NCBI GenBank assembly: GCA_965644295.1
Contig: CBFFRP010000298.1
Span: forward strand, 186,001 to 250,000
Direction: 5' to 3'
DNA length: 64,000 nucleotides
Source: Paraphysomonas bandaiensis
Taxonomy: Eukaryota; Chrysophyceae
Position numbers and translations under genes: made by a program. The notes below the pieces were generated by a model, which was given only the letters and a program-made list of their open reading frames with translations, had not been told where the DNA came from and ran no database searches. How positions within the stretch are numbered: position 1 is the stretch's first letter; every line of letters starts with the position of its first letter. Below are positions 36,792 through 48,996 of this stretch, one piece after another.

Positions 36792-37643
36792 TTAGGCAAC
36801 CTTTACTCGCACTTTTTTCTTGCTCATGCCGCTGTACTTACCAAACCACCCAGAAAACCAATGCAAATGCATGACGAGAGTAAGAACAAGAAGGTAAATC
36901 ATGGGAAGGTAGCCGTTGCAATATATCTCGTGTGCAAGCAAACAACTGTGGTAAACGATACGTAGAACGAAAAAAGAAATGCCGAAGCCCATGTCGGAGC
37001 GATAAGAGGGGCATATTGTTCCCAGAGCAAGAATGAAAGTGGGGATTTCTTCCAAGGTGCAGTACACAAAGGCTGTGGTGAAAGGACCAGACGTTGAAGT
37101 AAAAAAGCCATTACCAGTAATAGCAAATACCATCAACCAGGTATACATTGTGTGGTGGAAATAACTGCTCAACCACCCAAGTTCATCGCGATAGAATATT
37201 ACACCCATCAGGAGATCCATGACATTGGCGCATGCGAAAGTAGTACAGGTTATAAGGCCGAGGTTATTGATACCGTGAAGTAGAGACTCACCATTTTTAC
37301 CCAAGTAAAAAGAACTATCAAATTCTGGCACAGTAATAGCCATATAAAATATTCCAATTGCAGACATAATGAATGAGTTTACAAGTGTTATACACCACGA
37401 GAGTTTCCGTTTAGTATCAACAAGGCTACGGCCAAGGGCAACCACTAATAGATATGTAGCCACTGTGTAAAGAATCACAGGTACTATATTATCCATATTA
37501 AAGCTATTGTCTGTTGCCCACTTTGATACATCGAAATCAAGCAGTGAGCCGGATATATTGTCCATAATCTCTCTATTTAATCTAGTTTTGCTTAGCCTCT
37601 TTAGATTACGTGTTTTCTTCAAAAGGTAATGGCCAAAAGGCAT
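36792..37643 (-). CDS. TLC-domain multi-pass membrane protein
   Basis: 283 residues, about seven hydrophobic segments from residue 50 on. The Tram-Lag1-CLN8 pattern is seen in DELGWLSSYFHHTMYTWLMV (paired His in a membrane helix) and EEIPTFILALG followed by FFVLRIVYHSCLL. The C-terminus is basic (SKKKVRVKVA), typical of an ER-retained or cytosolic tail. Nearest in layout to TMEM56/TLCD proteins, whose role is in lipid or membrane homeostasis rather than proven ceramide synthesis; it lacks an N-terminal Hox-like region. The 35-residue N-terminus is basic and may be partly untranslated (next Met at residue 27). Confidence 0.7.
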   Translation of the reverse strand: MPFGHYLLKKTRNLKRLSKTRLNREIMDNISGSLLDFDVSKWATDNSFNMDNIVPVILYTVATYLLVVALGRSLVDTKRKLSWCITLVNSFIMSAIGIFYMAITVPEFDSSFYLGKNGESLLHGINNLGLITCTTFACANVMDLLMGVIFYRDELGWLSSYFHHTMYTWLMVFAITGNGFFTSTSGPFTTAFVYCTLEEIPTFILALGTICPSYRSDMGFGISFFVLRIVYHSCLLAHEIYCNGYLPMIYLLVLTLVMHLHWFSGWFGKYSGMSKKKVRVKVA

Positions 37644-38136
37644 TCAATGTGAAGTTTTTCACAATCTTAAGATGACTAAAGAGTTAAATTAATATGAATA
37701 TAGGAGTGATATAATGACAGTGTAGAGACGCACTGGAGCTGTGACGCTTGTCTCACTCACACGCACCTGTCATACAGTACCTAAAACTCGTTTCTCTGTC
37801 TTAATATTCATTTTTATATCTAAAAATCTGGAGTTTTGTGGAAATCCTAATCTAGAAATCTGGACATTGCAGGTGAAGTACAAAAAGTGTTGTGTACTGA
37901 TGTACATACATACACTGGTGCAGTACAGTAGCATGCACATACAGTAGTACACTGTAACTATAAGGAGTATCTGTATAGAGTTGTGGACTCAGTTTGGGTT
38001 TTTTTGTTGCTTTCTGATTTCTGATTTAAAATATTTCAAATAACACTCTTACTTCTATAAATCCATACATGGTACAGCTGAGTGGGTGCTCATAGTTTCA
38101 TTAGAACACTCCGATTCATCTTATTTCATTGTGAAC
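37644..38136. other. Intergenic between divergent genes
   Basis: Holds the promoters of the TLC protein gene (-) and CTF18 gene (+). CA/TG-rich short repeats near 37900; nothing else recognised. Confidence 0.4.
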
Positions 38137-41100
38137 ATGGATGTATCTGTCGATGATGCTCCTGATATTAATATTGATGATGAAATTGGTATGGAAGAGA
38201 TGTATCATAATGAATATATGGACTATGAAGAGAACATGTTTGATATGGATATGATAGAAGAAGAGGGTCCTTCAGACCAGTCAGCTACACAGCAACCTGA
38301 AATTCCATTGACCCCTACACAGAGCAGTGATTCAGTGTCAAAATCACCTGATCGGACCAGTCTGCATAGCACCAGTGCGTCTATTAGTTCAGTAGTGAGA
38401 AGGTTTTTTCTGTTATCTTATATTTTGTGTGATCATGACATTATATTTATAGTGCTACAAAGAATAGGCATTTTTCTCCATCTAGTACACGTGTATCTAC
38501 TCGTGGACCGCAGCTGAAAGCTCTGCTTACATCTGCATCTCTGACTACTCAAGACCCTCCATATACTATGCATGATGCTTCTTCTTATCTGAAGGATCGA
38601 CCCCCACTTGGCATGGAGCACGTGACTATAACCCTTGCTGACGGCACACGGAAGTATGTCGTCCGCAGAGAAGCAAGAGATTGCAATACAACTGCACCCT
38701 CTTCAGGTCATTTACTCTCTCAAAGCATGGCAGAAGTGTCTCGTGAAGCGGAAAATAGAAAGATACTCAAGTTAGCAGAAATGAATGCTATGGAGGAATC
38801 CAAAGCAAACATGGCATCTATTGCTGTCATTGATGTGAGTTTTACATTTCCTGTGCTATATATGTTGATATATTTTGCTCTCTACAATTTGGTATGATAT
38901 GTGTGAATCACACAGGGAAAAACTGGCGATCATAAAAGTCTGTGGGTGGATAAGTATGCACCCCGGAGCTTTTCCCAACTATTGAGCCAGGAGAAAACGA
39001 ATCGGGAAGTACTTCGCGCTGTAAAACTCTGGGACAAGCATGTTTTTGGTATTGATACGGAGCACCTGCAGCCACAACATGGAGGTGGCAGAGATAAACA
39101 AGAGAAGAAAGACCAGAAGGGCGCAGATGGTCAAGATATACATGAGTATTTTAGTACTGATCAGCGAGACAAGAGACCTTACCACAAGGTGGAGTCGCTT
39201 GCTTCCAGTACCGTTAAATAATTTACTGATGTATCTTGTGTAGGTTATTCTATTGACGGGCCCTCCTGGCACAGGTTTGTTTTTCAGTGTACAGAGCTTT
39301 GATTCACACCTATATAGACGTATATACAGTATATATATCAATAATATATCTGCTATGCATGCCTCATCGTTCTTCTCTGTAGGAAAAACCACTCTTGCCC
39401 ATATCGTGGCCTCACATTGTGGGTATCGTCCCGTAGAGATGAATGCTTCGGATGACCGCTCAGTTGATGCATTGCGTGATGTGATATCACGTTCAATGGG
39501 CAACACTACACTGGACAGCCTGACGGGTGGGGAAGGGACGTTGGAGAATCGACCCAATTGCGTTATATTAGATGAGATAGATGGCATGGATGGACGGGCG
39601 CCAATCGATGCCCTGGTAAATATAATAAAAACACCGTTGTACCAGAGCACAGGTACTGGCAAAAAGAAGAGCGGAAAAGGCCGGATCGTTCTCACCCGTC
39701 CAGTGATATGTATATGCAATGATCAATTTGCACCAATGCTCCGAGAACTCAGGGCTATTGCCAAAGTATTCGTGTTTGGTCCACCCTCTGAGACTCGTTT
39801 GGTGCAACGACTGAAGCACGTTTGTGCAGCTGAAGGACTACACCACGTTAGCCCCACCGCTTTGTCATCTCTCTGTCATGCCTCCGGGTCAGACATTCGG
39901 TCCGCTATCAACACCCTTCAGTTTGCTGCACTCCGAGTGGCCATGGAACGCAATCGATCGCGCTCAAAAGACCCTCGACTAACTGCTGATACATCCTATG
40001 ATTTCAGCCGTTTATTGAACTCGATGCTCCTGGGTGGCCTAAAAGACGAGAGACAGGATGTGTTTCAGCTATGGCGGAAAATATTTTCGTCGAAGAATCT
40101 GTCAGACACAGGAATGAAGCGGCTAGCCGCGTTAATCAGTTCCCAACCTGGGACTGAGATAGATGTAGATGCCTACCGGACTAGTCGTCCCTCTCAGGCT
40201 ATGGATGTGTTCGACTCAGTAATGGGATTCGGTGACAATCAATTGGTGATGATGGGGGTGTTTGAGAATTTTTTGTCCGTGCGATACACAGACCCTACTT
40301 TCCAGCGCACTGCTACGGCATCCGATTGGTTGTCATGGGGAGATGTGCTAGAGGGGAAACAATTTTCTGGAGACTCTGGAAGTCAGTACATGACCGTCTA
40401 CGTGCCAGCTGTTGCTAGTGTAGTACATATGGTGTGTTCCACAGACTCACCAGGACAGAAGTTATCTTTTCCTTCGAAGGTGGGGCTATGTTGGGTTGTA
40501 TATATGAACGTTTTTCTTTAGACTGCCGTGCGCCTTATCTGCTCTGTTTTCAGGACCGCTCGGTGTGGTTTACTAAACAGCAAAAAGAAAATATTCTGAA
40601 ACACTTCTTTGAGGGTGCAGTGCTTGGGTCCTCTGTGGTGCATTCTAAGCATGTATGATCGATATAATTTTTATAGGCCTATAGTTAATTACATTCTGAT
40701 TACAGGCCTCAGCTGTGGATGTCATTCCTCTGCTCTTGGATACAATGTCTCTCTCTGGAACAATTAATGTGCGACCTGGTCCTATGCAGATGTTATCTGG
40801 CCCTGAGAAGGACCGAGTGAACTGTACGTGATGTGTAATTTGGTATCTGTTTTTTTGCTGATATGTATGTGGCTACAGCTGTTGCCAAGATCATGGTTGC
40901 ATGTGGACTGCAATATGAGCGGAGCCAGACGTCATCCAAGACTTCTTACGGTCCTTCTCGAAACAAAGACGACGGTGCGATTTCTACACGATGATGTAAT
41001 GATGATTCATCTATATATTGCTGCAGGCATGTTTCAATTGGTACCCGCTATAAACCAACTGGTGTCATATTCAGCGGAATATGAGTTGGAGCACAGACGG

Positions 41101-41644
41101 CGACCTATACCGTCTGAGCTACGACATAATTTGTACCTTGAGGTGAGAGGGATTCTTCTAGAGGCCCTACTGAACAAGTCTCGTGGAGAAAGTGGCGACA
41201 TCGAGGGAGAGCATGAGCTTGAGGTAGGACTTGCACTCCGCCAATGATTCCGCATGTCTTATGTGGCGATATATGACAGGGCGGTCAGTCTAGTCCAAGT
41301 ACGAACAAGCGAGAACCTCCACAATCATCAGAAGTAGTAGTTGAAGCCGATACAAGTGTTTCTGAGCAGATAATATCTGGTCCACCAACAAAGAAAGCAA
41401 AGTTGAATGCAATGGGATTCTTCAGAAAGGTTTGTTGTTATCACTTAACAAATTTGATTTGTTACTTTTTTTTCAGGGAGGAAAAGGAACCTCTCAATCT
41501 AAGGGTTCCACATCAGATGCTAAGGCAAAGGCTCTTGCAGTGGCAAAGGCTGCTCGCAATGATGTGGTGCGGTTTAAGTTCAACCAAGGGTTTTCTAATG
41601 CTGTTAAACGACCTGTGAACATATCTGAATTTATGAGAAAATAG
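38137..41644 (+). CDS. CHTF18: CTF18-type alternative clamp-loader large subunit
   Basis: Eleven exons: 38137-38394, 38463-38834, 38916-39188, 39244-39274, 39383-40479, 40554-40652, 40706-40823, 40879-40974, 41027-41223, 41280-41429, 41477-41644; phases join to 952 residues. Intron 1 is ambiguous. [17 protein letters not shown] is the RFC-box start of CTF18. The Walker A GPPGTGKTT is split by intron 4 and [11 protein letters not shown] is Walker [15 protein letters not shown] is the sensor 2 helix. The ending [20 protein letters not shown] is the CTF18 tail that contacts Dcc1/Ctf8 and polymerase epsilon. It loads PCNA for cohesion and replication checkpoint function in the nucleus. Introns are 47-108 bp. 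The acidic, unstructured N-terminus is normal for the family. Confidence 0.9.
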
Positions 41645-43086
41645 GTAATTTCTTTTTCATTTTCATTTTAGTCGTTGATTAGTGTAGCCTGCATGTGAAT
41701 TAGTATTTAAAGTGAACATATGATACATAATAAATTTATCACTGACAATGAAGCATTAAATTTCAAGTAATTAGCATGATTTGTTGAGAGATAACTATAC
41801 CCTAGTATATGTGTTCTCTGTATGGAATAAGTAACAAGTTGCAAAAATGTGTTAATAAAAAGGTCCGGAACGTGTAGATCAAAGTCAACTGATATGATGT
41901 GTCGAATGTCGAAGTATTGGTAGGAGGCATAAAGAACATACGACATTTATTAAGGTTAAACATTAATGAATATTCACATCATGCAGCTTTATGACCTACA
42001 ACGAGTACGATTCATCACTGTTGACTTGAAACGGAATGCCAAGGCAGAACAGTGTACACGCAATTCTTTCATCCCCAGGCAATATTTCAAGTACAACAGT
42101 GAACATTCAACAGCATGACAGTCACAACGCTAATATTTATTAGCTGAAGGAAAATTGTAATGATATATTCAGATTAATGTTGTCATACTTTGGGATCTTC
42201 AACACCTGTAACTAACACTGACTGTAAGTACAACTCACAAAATTCACTCTCGCAATCACCATTATGCTGCCATTGAGGTGTTCATAATCTTGTCGTACTC
42301 CACGTAAAGGTAAATGTGGGTATAGAGTCATAGTACTCCCGAAACTGCAGTTAATTGTTTTACTAAAAGATGAAAGAGAAAACAGTGATATCTATATGTA
42401 TACGAGCTCTTGAGGAGTGTATCTATATGTATACGAGCTCTTGAGGTGTTCATGAGGATAGCATATGGAAAGTATACTGTAGCTTTGGAAAAGCTGTTTT
42501 TCACCTTCGTTTGTGATCTCAGTTGCCGGAAAGGAATATAATGATCACATGGTTCTCATATTACGCTCATGTGGATAACTTAACTTTATATGGTGGTGGG
42601 ATGCAGAGATACAAGCATATCCATAGCTATATCTATACCACCATAGCATACTGCTGCAGAGTATTGTACATAAATCCAGATGTGGTGCTTTTTATATTTT
42701 ATATTCTAAAAATCAATGGTTTTGAAATGCACAATTTCGTTTCTTTGGTATTTTCAGTTCGATTCCTACATTGTATGTTGAACACATATCATACCAAAAT
42801 ACCAGTACGACTTGGCCGACCGTATCAATATACACACACCGTACACCGCACATCAGCATGCAATCGTCGTGTACATGTACTCTGTACACACAACAGGCAG
42901 CAGCAGTACTCTGTATATGTACAGAAGTGTATGGTGTGTTGCTTATATATGAACTGTACAATTTAAAATAACATCAATTCAACTGCATCATAGTGGTTGC
43001 AATCATATATTACTCCTCTACCTGGCCCTCCTATTCCCTCCTATACCCTCCTATGAATATTCAATAGTAATCAATCCAATAGAAAG
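41645..43086. other. Intergenic, 1.4 kb; one small tandem duplication
   Basis: No coding signal is supported. A 31-bp tandem duplication containing ATCTATATGTATACGAGCTC lies at 42389-42446. Open frames around 42523-42970 are compositionally CA/GT-rich and not believed. Confidence 0.45.
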
Positions 43087-44698
43087 ATGGATGCTGTGCT
43101 TCTTAACTACTATCGCGTGTTATGGTCAGAGTTTGTTATCTTATATGATGCAGCAACTGTATACCATAAGAGAAGACCCACTGGAAAATCTGTTAAAGAG
43201 TTTGGAGAGGGACTTCACGCATTAGTTAAATCAGAAATCAATTCCAATTCGCCAGCTTTCTATGACGATGATGAAATATTAGACTTTTCTGAAGGTATGA
43301 ATGAGTTATTCGGAACTGTCATACAATGAGTTGATGTATGTATATATGCAGATAGAGTTATTAGAAAAGTATTATGGCAGTTTACACATGGTGTGGTTTT
43401 GGAATTTATTGCCGAAGAACTTTCTCAATACCCTTTCTGGGCTGCTAAAGTAGTAACGGTCGTAAATAAGTCCTATAGAGAGGACGTCAACGTGCTTCGT
43501 TCTGCATTCAGATTTTTTGAACATACCTACGCAAGGGGGGGCATCCGAGCCATATTCGAGGTAAATCAGTCTTTTCATGCTGTTTAATGTTTTCAATTGA
43601 GTAATTGATAGGGCAATGTTCCATATCTGGCAGCTGCGGCAGTTGTTAACTACGACCACTTACAGAAGACGATGCGTGGGTTCATTACTGTGCTAGAGTG
43701 AGTAAAATATTGCATTTTTGTGTGTTGTCACGTTGTGCAGGTCCCATCTTCCTCGCCTTCCGTCTTCTAGTCTCTCTCTTAATCAACAAGGGAAGGGTCA
43801 AAAATCCGCAAAGCGGAGGCGATCCAATGATTTTGACGGGGCAAAAAAGAACGAGGTACAGTCTAGTTGGACCTTGGCGGTGGGTATACCTGTGGTGGCG
43901 TTTGTCTTGTTTACATGTTGCCTTAATTAGAGCACTGCTGGGCGGGTAGCCATCGCAGTTATGGTTCACCCCCTTCTCCTTCTCTCAGTGCGAATGATTA
44001 CGGACCCACAGCTGCGGTCTCAAAATTGGTGAGAGTTAAGCGTATTTGTTTGTGTTATATGTGCTGTTGCTATGTCAATTTTCTCCCGATATGTGCATGT
44101 GATGTCTTTCGGGTATAGGTTGTCAGCTTATTGGTCCCTAGTCTCCACCCAGGGAATTCCTGTTCTCTACACTGGACTCAGGTAACGCTGTTCTTCTATA
44201 GACAAGTGAAATACACGCACTAAGATGTGCTCTCCCTGACTAATATGTTGTACTGAGGATATTGAATTGTATTAAGTTTATGTCTGTTGCATACATTGAA
44301 GTTTACATGATATGATAATGGTGATTTGTTATAGGATATCTTTGTCCCTCGCATTGTTGCCGCTTAAGCCAGTATATTCATTGGGTGTGCCAGAATGCGT
44401 TCTTTTTCGCCGCATGTCGGGCCAGGTATATTGTATTCCGATATTCTCGGTACCAATCTTACGTGGATAACAACAGGGCGTGGAGGATCGTTTTGGTGGG
44501 TCGTTTTCAGTGATATACAGTGCACTTGTGGAGGAGGGGGCGCTTGGCCTGGTTGGATATGGCATACTCACAGCCGCCCAGGTCATTCCGGGGTTTCTCA
44601 GCTTTGTTGCCTCCAGGTATTTCGTGTTCACTGTCTCTCTTGCTTGTCTGTGCGGGTGTGATTCGATGCGTTTGATTCCAGATGGTGCCTGTGGTTGA
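43087..44698 (+). CDS. Divergent mitochondrial-carrier-fold protein (SLC25A46/MTCH-like)
   Basis: Eight exons by reading splice sites and phase: 43087-43294, 43352-43560, 43612-43697, 43741-43855, 43931-44028, 44119-44181, 44335-44425, 44477-44698; total 363 residues. Carrier features: FFEHTYARGGIRAIFEGNVP, VHPLLLLSVRMITDP, TQGIPVLYTGL, LFRRMSGQ and IYSALVEEGALGLVGYG. These follow the P-x-x-x-x-R and EG...G pattern of the three-repeat fold, but the strict PX[DE]XX[KR] signatures are degenerate, as in outer-membrane relatives such as SLC25A46/Ugo1 and MTCH. A basic loop (GQKSAKRRRSNDF) sits between repeats. Family call is moderate; transport activity is doubtful. The last exon could be spliced further. 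Confidence 0.6.
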
Positions 44699-45688
44699 TA
44701 TGCGGGTCGTCCAGGCAGAGAGATAGGCAACACAGGAGGCGCAAGGCGGTAGGTTGCTATGATTAGCACGATAGCTATTATAACGGGCCCCCTGTACAGG
44801 TATTGGAGGCACAGTGGGGAAAGAGTCAAGCCAAGTAATTTTGTCGGCACCGACGAATTTTCCATCCTGGTATATTACATTACGAGGTCAGCCATGTGGC
44901 AATAGTAAATACCTCCAGATTCTTCATTTCTGTTAGCTTTAGCAACTGTATTAGAGTAGTCGGTACATAGATAGTAAACCTAGCTATAATGTTTAGTGCA
45001 GAAGGGGTAATAGATATGTAGAAATAGATTTACTTCTGCGACTGGACTTGTTAACTGGCAAGTGCTTAGTAACAATAATTTTTGCTTATGTCAATAGTTT
45101 AAAGTATTAAATTGTGCATCATTTATCATTTATATATCTTCCAGCCGTCATGATAATTATATTATACTCCATATATTTATCATCTGACTGAACGATAATA
45201 AGAATTTCACATGTAGCTGTCTGGCCCTCATTACGTGAAAATGCCGGGTTCTACACTTCCATTCACGTAAATAATTATTAAGATTATTTTCTTGTTAGCG
45301 TAGGGCTTAGTCCTTAGTCATGACTCTGAATACTGTAATGAGTAGGTATGAAGTATGAAGACAGAGACAGCAAGTAAGTAACATGTATCTTATGAGTCAG
45401 TTAAAATTGGTTTAACTTTCGTAACCAGAAAACGGACGTTAATAAATGTAAACGATAATATAATAGTTCAAATATGCTACTCCACATACGAGAAATGCTT
45501 TATCCACATAACGTAGCCCAAGTTGAACTCTTAGCATCGTAATACATCAAGAAGACGACAATCATCATAGCCGATGACAGAAACTAATCAGTCCATAGGA
45601 GAAAAGTATGTTATTTGTCCCCCTCGCTTCTTCTTCGCGATGTCATACGCATCCCACTCCTGTACAACAGATATATTACCCGACAGCA
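44699..45688. other. Intergenic, nothing recognised
   Basis: AT-rich, no RNA gene or repeat supported. A minus-strand open frame overlapping the 3' part of the preceding gene is antisense noise. Confidence 0.4.
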
Positions 45689-46294
45689 CTAGCACAAAAT
45701 ATATACTGATACCATTTCTATTTCTCCATCTTCAGTTAAGCGTCGTGTATGAAGTACATGTATGCCAGACGTTTTGCTCACAGGCTCTAGATCCATGTAT
45801 AAGAGCTTCTTCTCCTCGTCCGCCCAGACCTTGGCAAGAACATTGTCATTGTCAGGTTTAGCCTCAATCGCCTCTGCATTTTCCTTGCTGGTCCCAATTT
45901 TAAAAGTCGCTGACCATTCCTTTTGTCCCCCAAAGTCTTTCGAAAACTTCATAACACCATCAGATATTTCAATCTTGTGATGCAGAGTATACATCATTGA
46001 GCTCGCCAGTTTCCTGAGAACAAAATTATATCCCAAAAACGGGAGCCACTTCGATTCCAAATCAGGACAGCGAGTTTGAATCCAGTCTCCATTGAATTCA
46101 GTTTTCCAGTCACCTGAATCATTTTTTTTCTTTTTCTTGGTTGTTTTATCGTTTTTAAGAGTATAGTTTACAGGCTCATTGCTACTCTTGTTATGAACTA
46201 TATGAAAATATATTATCAATGCCCCAACTAATACGGAATATATTGGCACAAAAACATCCAATGCTCCAGTGAATGTAATCGGGGGTAGATCCAT
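45689..46294 (-). CDS. Membrane-anchored FABP/lipocalin-like protein
   Basis: 201 residues. Residues 9-33 (GALDVFVPIYSVLVGALIIY) are one membrane segment; KKKKKNDSGDWKTEF links to a soluble domain. That domain has the calycin pattern: GDWIQTRCPDLESKWLPFLG, a single Leu-Gly-x-N-x-x-x-R-K-x-A motif (LGYNFVLRKLA) as in fatty-acid-binding proteins, and alternating strands with KVWADEEKKLLYMDLEP. A FABP fold tethered to a membrane is unusual. The ligand is presumably lipid. The weak point is the C-terminus (VSVYILC), one strand short of the fold. Confidence 0.55.
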   Translation of the reverse strand: MDLPPITFTGALDVFVPIYSVLVGALIIYFHIVHNKSSNEPVNYTLKNDKTTKKKKKNDSGDWKTEFNGDWIQTRCPDLESKWLPFLGYNFVLRKLASSMMYTLHHKIEISDGVMKFSKDFGGQKEWSATFKIGTSKENAEAIEAKPDNDNVLAKVWADEEKKLLYMDLEPVSKTSGIHVLHTRRLTEDGEIEMVSVYILC

Positions 46295-47382
46295 TAGTAT
46301 AATGCTCTGAGATTATTAGATTTAATAGTAATTATGCATATGATCATAGATTTGATGGTGGGAATACCCTAATTAGCTATAGATACATGTGTATGACTGA
46401 TGGTGACCTATAACAATGTACCTGTGTATGCGGTACAACAGTACGGAGTGGATTCTGTTCGTTGTTCTTGCCTGAAAGTGGCCCATCCCTACAGTGATGT
46501 AGTAGATATTAGGATATCCAGGTGTAGAAAACGAACTACAATAACGATTTTACAGAAAGTAGCGATTTTGTAAGTAAAGCGCATATTTTATTGCTAAAAT
46601 TCAAGACCACCAGCATATTTTCCGTCAATGAAAGATTTTAAAGCAACAGACGGATAAATTTCAAAGAAAGATATCAACGGAGTTCACTCTGTGGCTCGAG
46701 ACGAGGATTCTTCTCTGCTAACAGATCACAAGTAGTAGTACTCTGTGTATTCACTGCGAATACTCGCAAGTAACATTGCTTACCTTATATTTGCAGTATG
46801 ATGCGACTGGTGTGTTCGCAAGTGTAACAGAGAGTATTTCTCACAAGGGGAGTGGCAAGTTACTAGTCACATGGATACAGAATGAGCTAATCTCACTTGT
46901 TGTAATAACTTATTCCAAACTATTGGATTAGGGGAATATTTGTATCATGTATTTCAGAGAGTGGCTGCTTTTACGACACTCAGATGTAATGGAGTGGGCG
47001 ACAGTTAGTAAAAGTAATAGGAAGCATCCCCAAACCTCCTCTTAAGTTGAAAGGGATAAGAGCCACATTAATGAATGTGTTAGTTATAATAAATATTTTT
47101 GTTTGAAGCAATGAATATAGTGAAGCTTCATCAGTATAGTGAAACAATATCATTGGATTGGACGATAAATTTCCACTGGAAGAAGCACGTATTTGTGCAG
47201 TAGTAAATTTGAAGCAGTAATTATTTAACTCTATGTTATAACTTTGCAACACACCAAAATCTCCGGCGACTTACTTACAAATTCAAAGCAACGTATTCCG
47301 TTATTTAGTTTCAAATAGTATCCACATATTAAACAGCCACTATTTAATGGAGAAGTGATTTCGTTATAGTATCCTAACAGAT
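46295..47382. other. Intergenic, 1.1 kb, no gene seen
   Basis: AT-rich. No supported coding region, RNA gene or repeat. Confidence 0.4.
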
Positions 47383-48645
47383 TTAACATCGTTCTAAAAT
47401 GACTGCATATCCCTGTCCTACACCCACACACATAGTAATAAGCCCATATTTCTTCTGTCTTCTCTGTAGTTCTAAAGCTGCGGAGAGCACTATCCGTGCA
47501 CCAGACATACCCAATGGGTGGCCAAGAGCTATAGCCCCCCCATTTGGATTAACACGTTCGTCATCGTCATCTATTCCCCACTCCCGGAGGCATCCAAGAC
47601 TTTGGGCAGCAAACGCTTCATTGAGTTCGATTATATCGATATCTGACCACTTCAGACCAGCACTTTGTAGAGCCTTGTTGGCGGCAGGTACTGGCCCCAG
47701 TCCCATTAGAGAAGGTTCCACGCCTGCTGCAGCTGAACAAACTACCCGTGCTAGAGGAGACAGCCCATTCATCCGAAGCCCCTGCTCAGAGGCTAGGAGC
47801 AATGCTGCAGCCCCGTCATTAAGACCTGAGGAGTTCCCTGCCGTCACAGAGCCACCCTCGCGGAATACGGGGCGAAGCGCTGCTAGACCATCCGCTGTGC
47901 TATCCATTCGCAAAAATTCGTCAGTTTCTACAGCCTTAGTAGGTTTCCCCGGTACTGATGGTACGTGAACCGACATAATTTCATCGGCAAGCCGGCCACT
48001 TCTAAAGGCAGCAGCTGCCTTTTGCTGGCTTCGGAGTGCAAACGCATCCTGGTCGGCTCTGGAAATATTCAATTTATCCGCCACATTTTCAGCGGTTTCA
48101 CCCATAGCTTCGACGCCGTATATTTTTTTTAGCTATATTCGCAAGTCTTTAGTTACAAGTTCTCTAGGGAGAATGTGTAAACGTACCTGGGGGTTTACAA
48201 ATCTCCAACCGAAGCTAGAGTCATAGAGTTTCTGGTCTCGACCAAATGACTTGGAGGCTTTGCTCATTACCAGAGGACCACGAGTCATGTGTTCTACACC
48301 ACCTGCAATAGCAAGGTTATACTCACCGAGCTGAAGCGACTTGCAAGCATCTGCAACGGCGCATAATCCCGATGCACAAAGTCTGTTTACAGTTATCCCC
48401 GGAACAGTTACAGGGTATCCGGCAAGGAGAAGAGACATGCGTGCAATATTTCTGTTGTCTTCTCCAGCTTGGTTAGCACACCCCATGATAACATCCCCTA
48501 TATCTGAGAAGTCTACCTCTGCGTTACTGTTTCTGATGCCTCTCAGCACTGCTGCACACAGATCATCTGTTCTTATATGCGAGAGGCTGCCTCCAAATTT
48601 TCCGATAGGACTGCGAAGTCCATTGACAATGTAAGCATGATGCAT
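47383..48645 (-). CDS. Acetyl-CoA acetyltransferase (thiolase)
   Basis: Two exons, 48187-48645 and 47383-48132, joined across a 54-bp GT...AG intron without loss of frame (NPQ then LKKIYGVEAMGETAEN). I begin at ATG 48645; upstream Met-like codons are TTG. The enzyme has the acyl-accepting Cys in NRLCASGLCAV, GGVEHMTRGP, the catalytic His in ALGHPLGMSGAR and the second Cys in MCVGVGQG; the last differs from the usual CxGGGxG by one Val. NEAFAAQ is the thiolase Asn motif. It condenses two acetyl-CoA or cleaves acetoacetyl-CoA/3-ketoacyl-CoA. The N-terminus is too short for a clear mitochondrial presequence; it is probably cytosolic. Length (about 402 residues) is normal. Confidence 0.9.
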
Positions 48646-48996
48646 TGACTTTGACTCGTTCAAAGTGGAATGATATAATGTGTATGTATCCTCGTATGAT
48701 ATAATGCATAGGTATGTAGCACTTACTGCTACAAAGTCTATATATATATCGACGGTGAGCCTATCATATTGTAGTATAAGGTGAATAAGTTATATGATTC
48801 GCTGTGGTTGGGTGTATGTATGTATGTATAGTCCATGGTACTGGTGTACGTGCTGTAGTATATAGCATATATCTGCCTGTGTGTTGCTGGTATGTGTATG
48901 ATGCTGATATCTGGAAGCAATCAATAGATCAGAGTGTGGTAATTAATTGACCTCATCCACATTAATCAAATCACATCATTCTTCACTACAATTGTA
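48646..48996. other. Promoter region between divergent genes
   Basis: Shared upstream region of thiolase (-) and PhyH-like (+) genes. TGTATGTATGTA-type runs are present; no gene. Confidence 0.4.

Noticed and set aside
42523-42966. 147-codon ORF
   Set aside because: No domain, no splice context, GT/CA-rich composition; overlapping frames in both strands are open.
44329-44865. 178-codon minus-strand ORF
   Set aside because: Antisense to two exons of the carrier-like gene that join in frame; no recognisable domain.
48106-48186. Apparent frameshift in thiolase
   Set aside because: Explained by a 54-bp GT...AG intron that restores the family sequence exactly.
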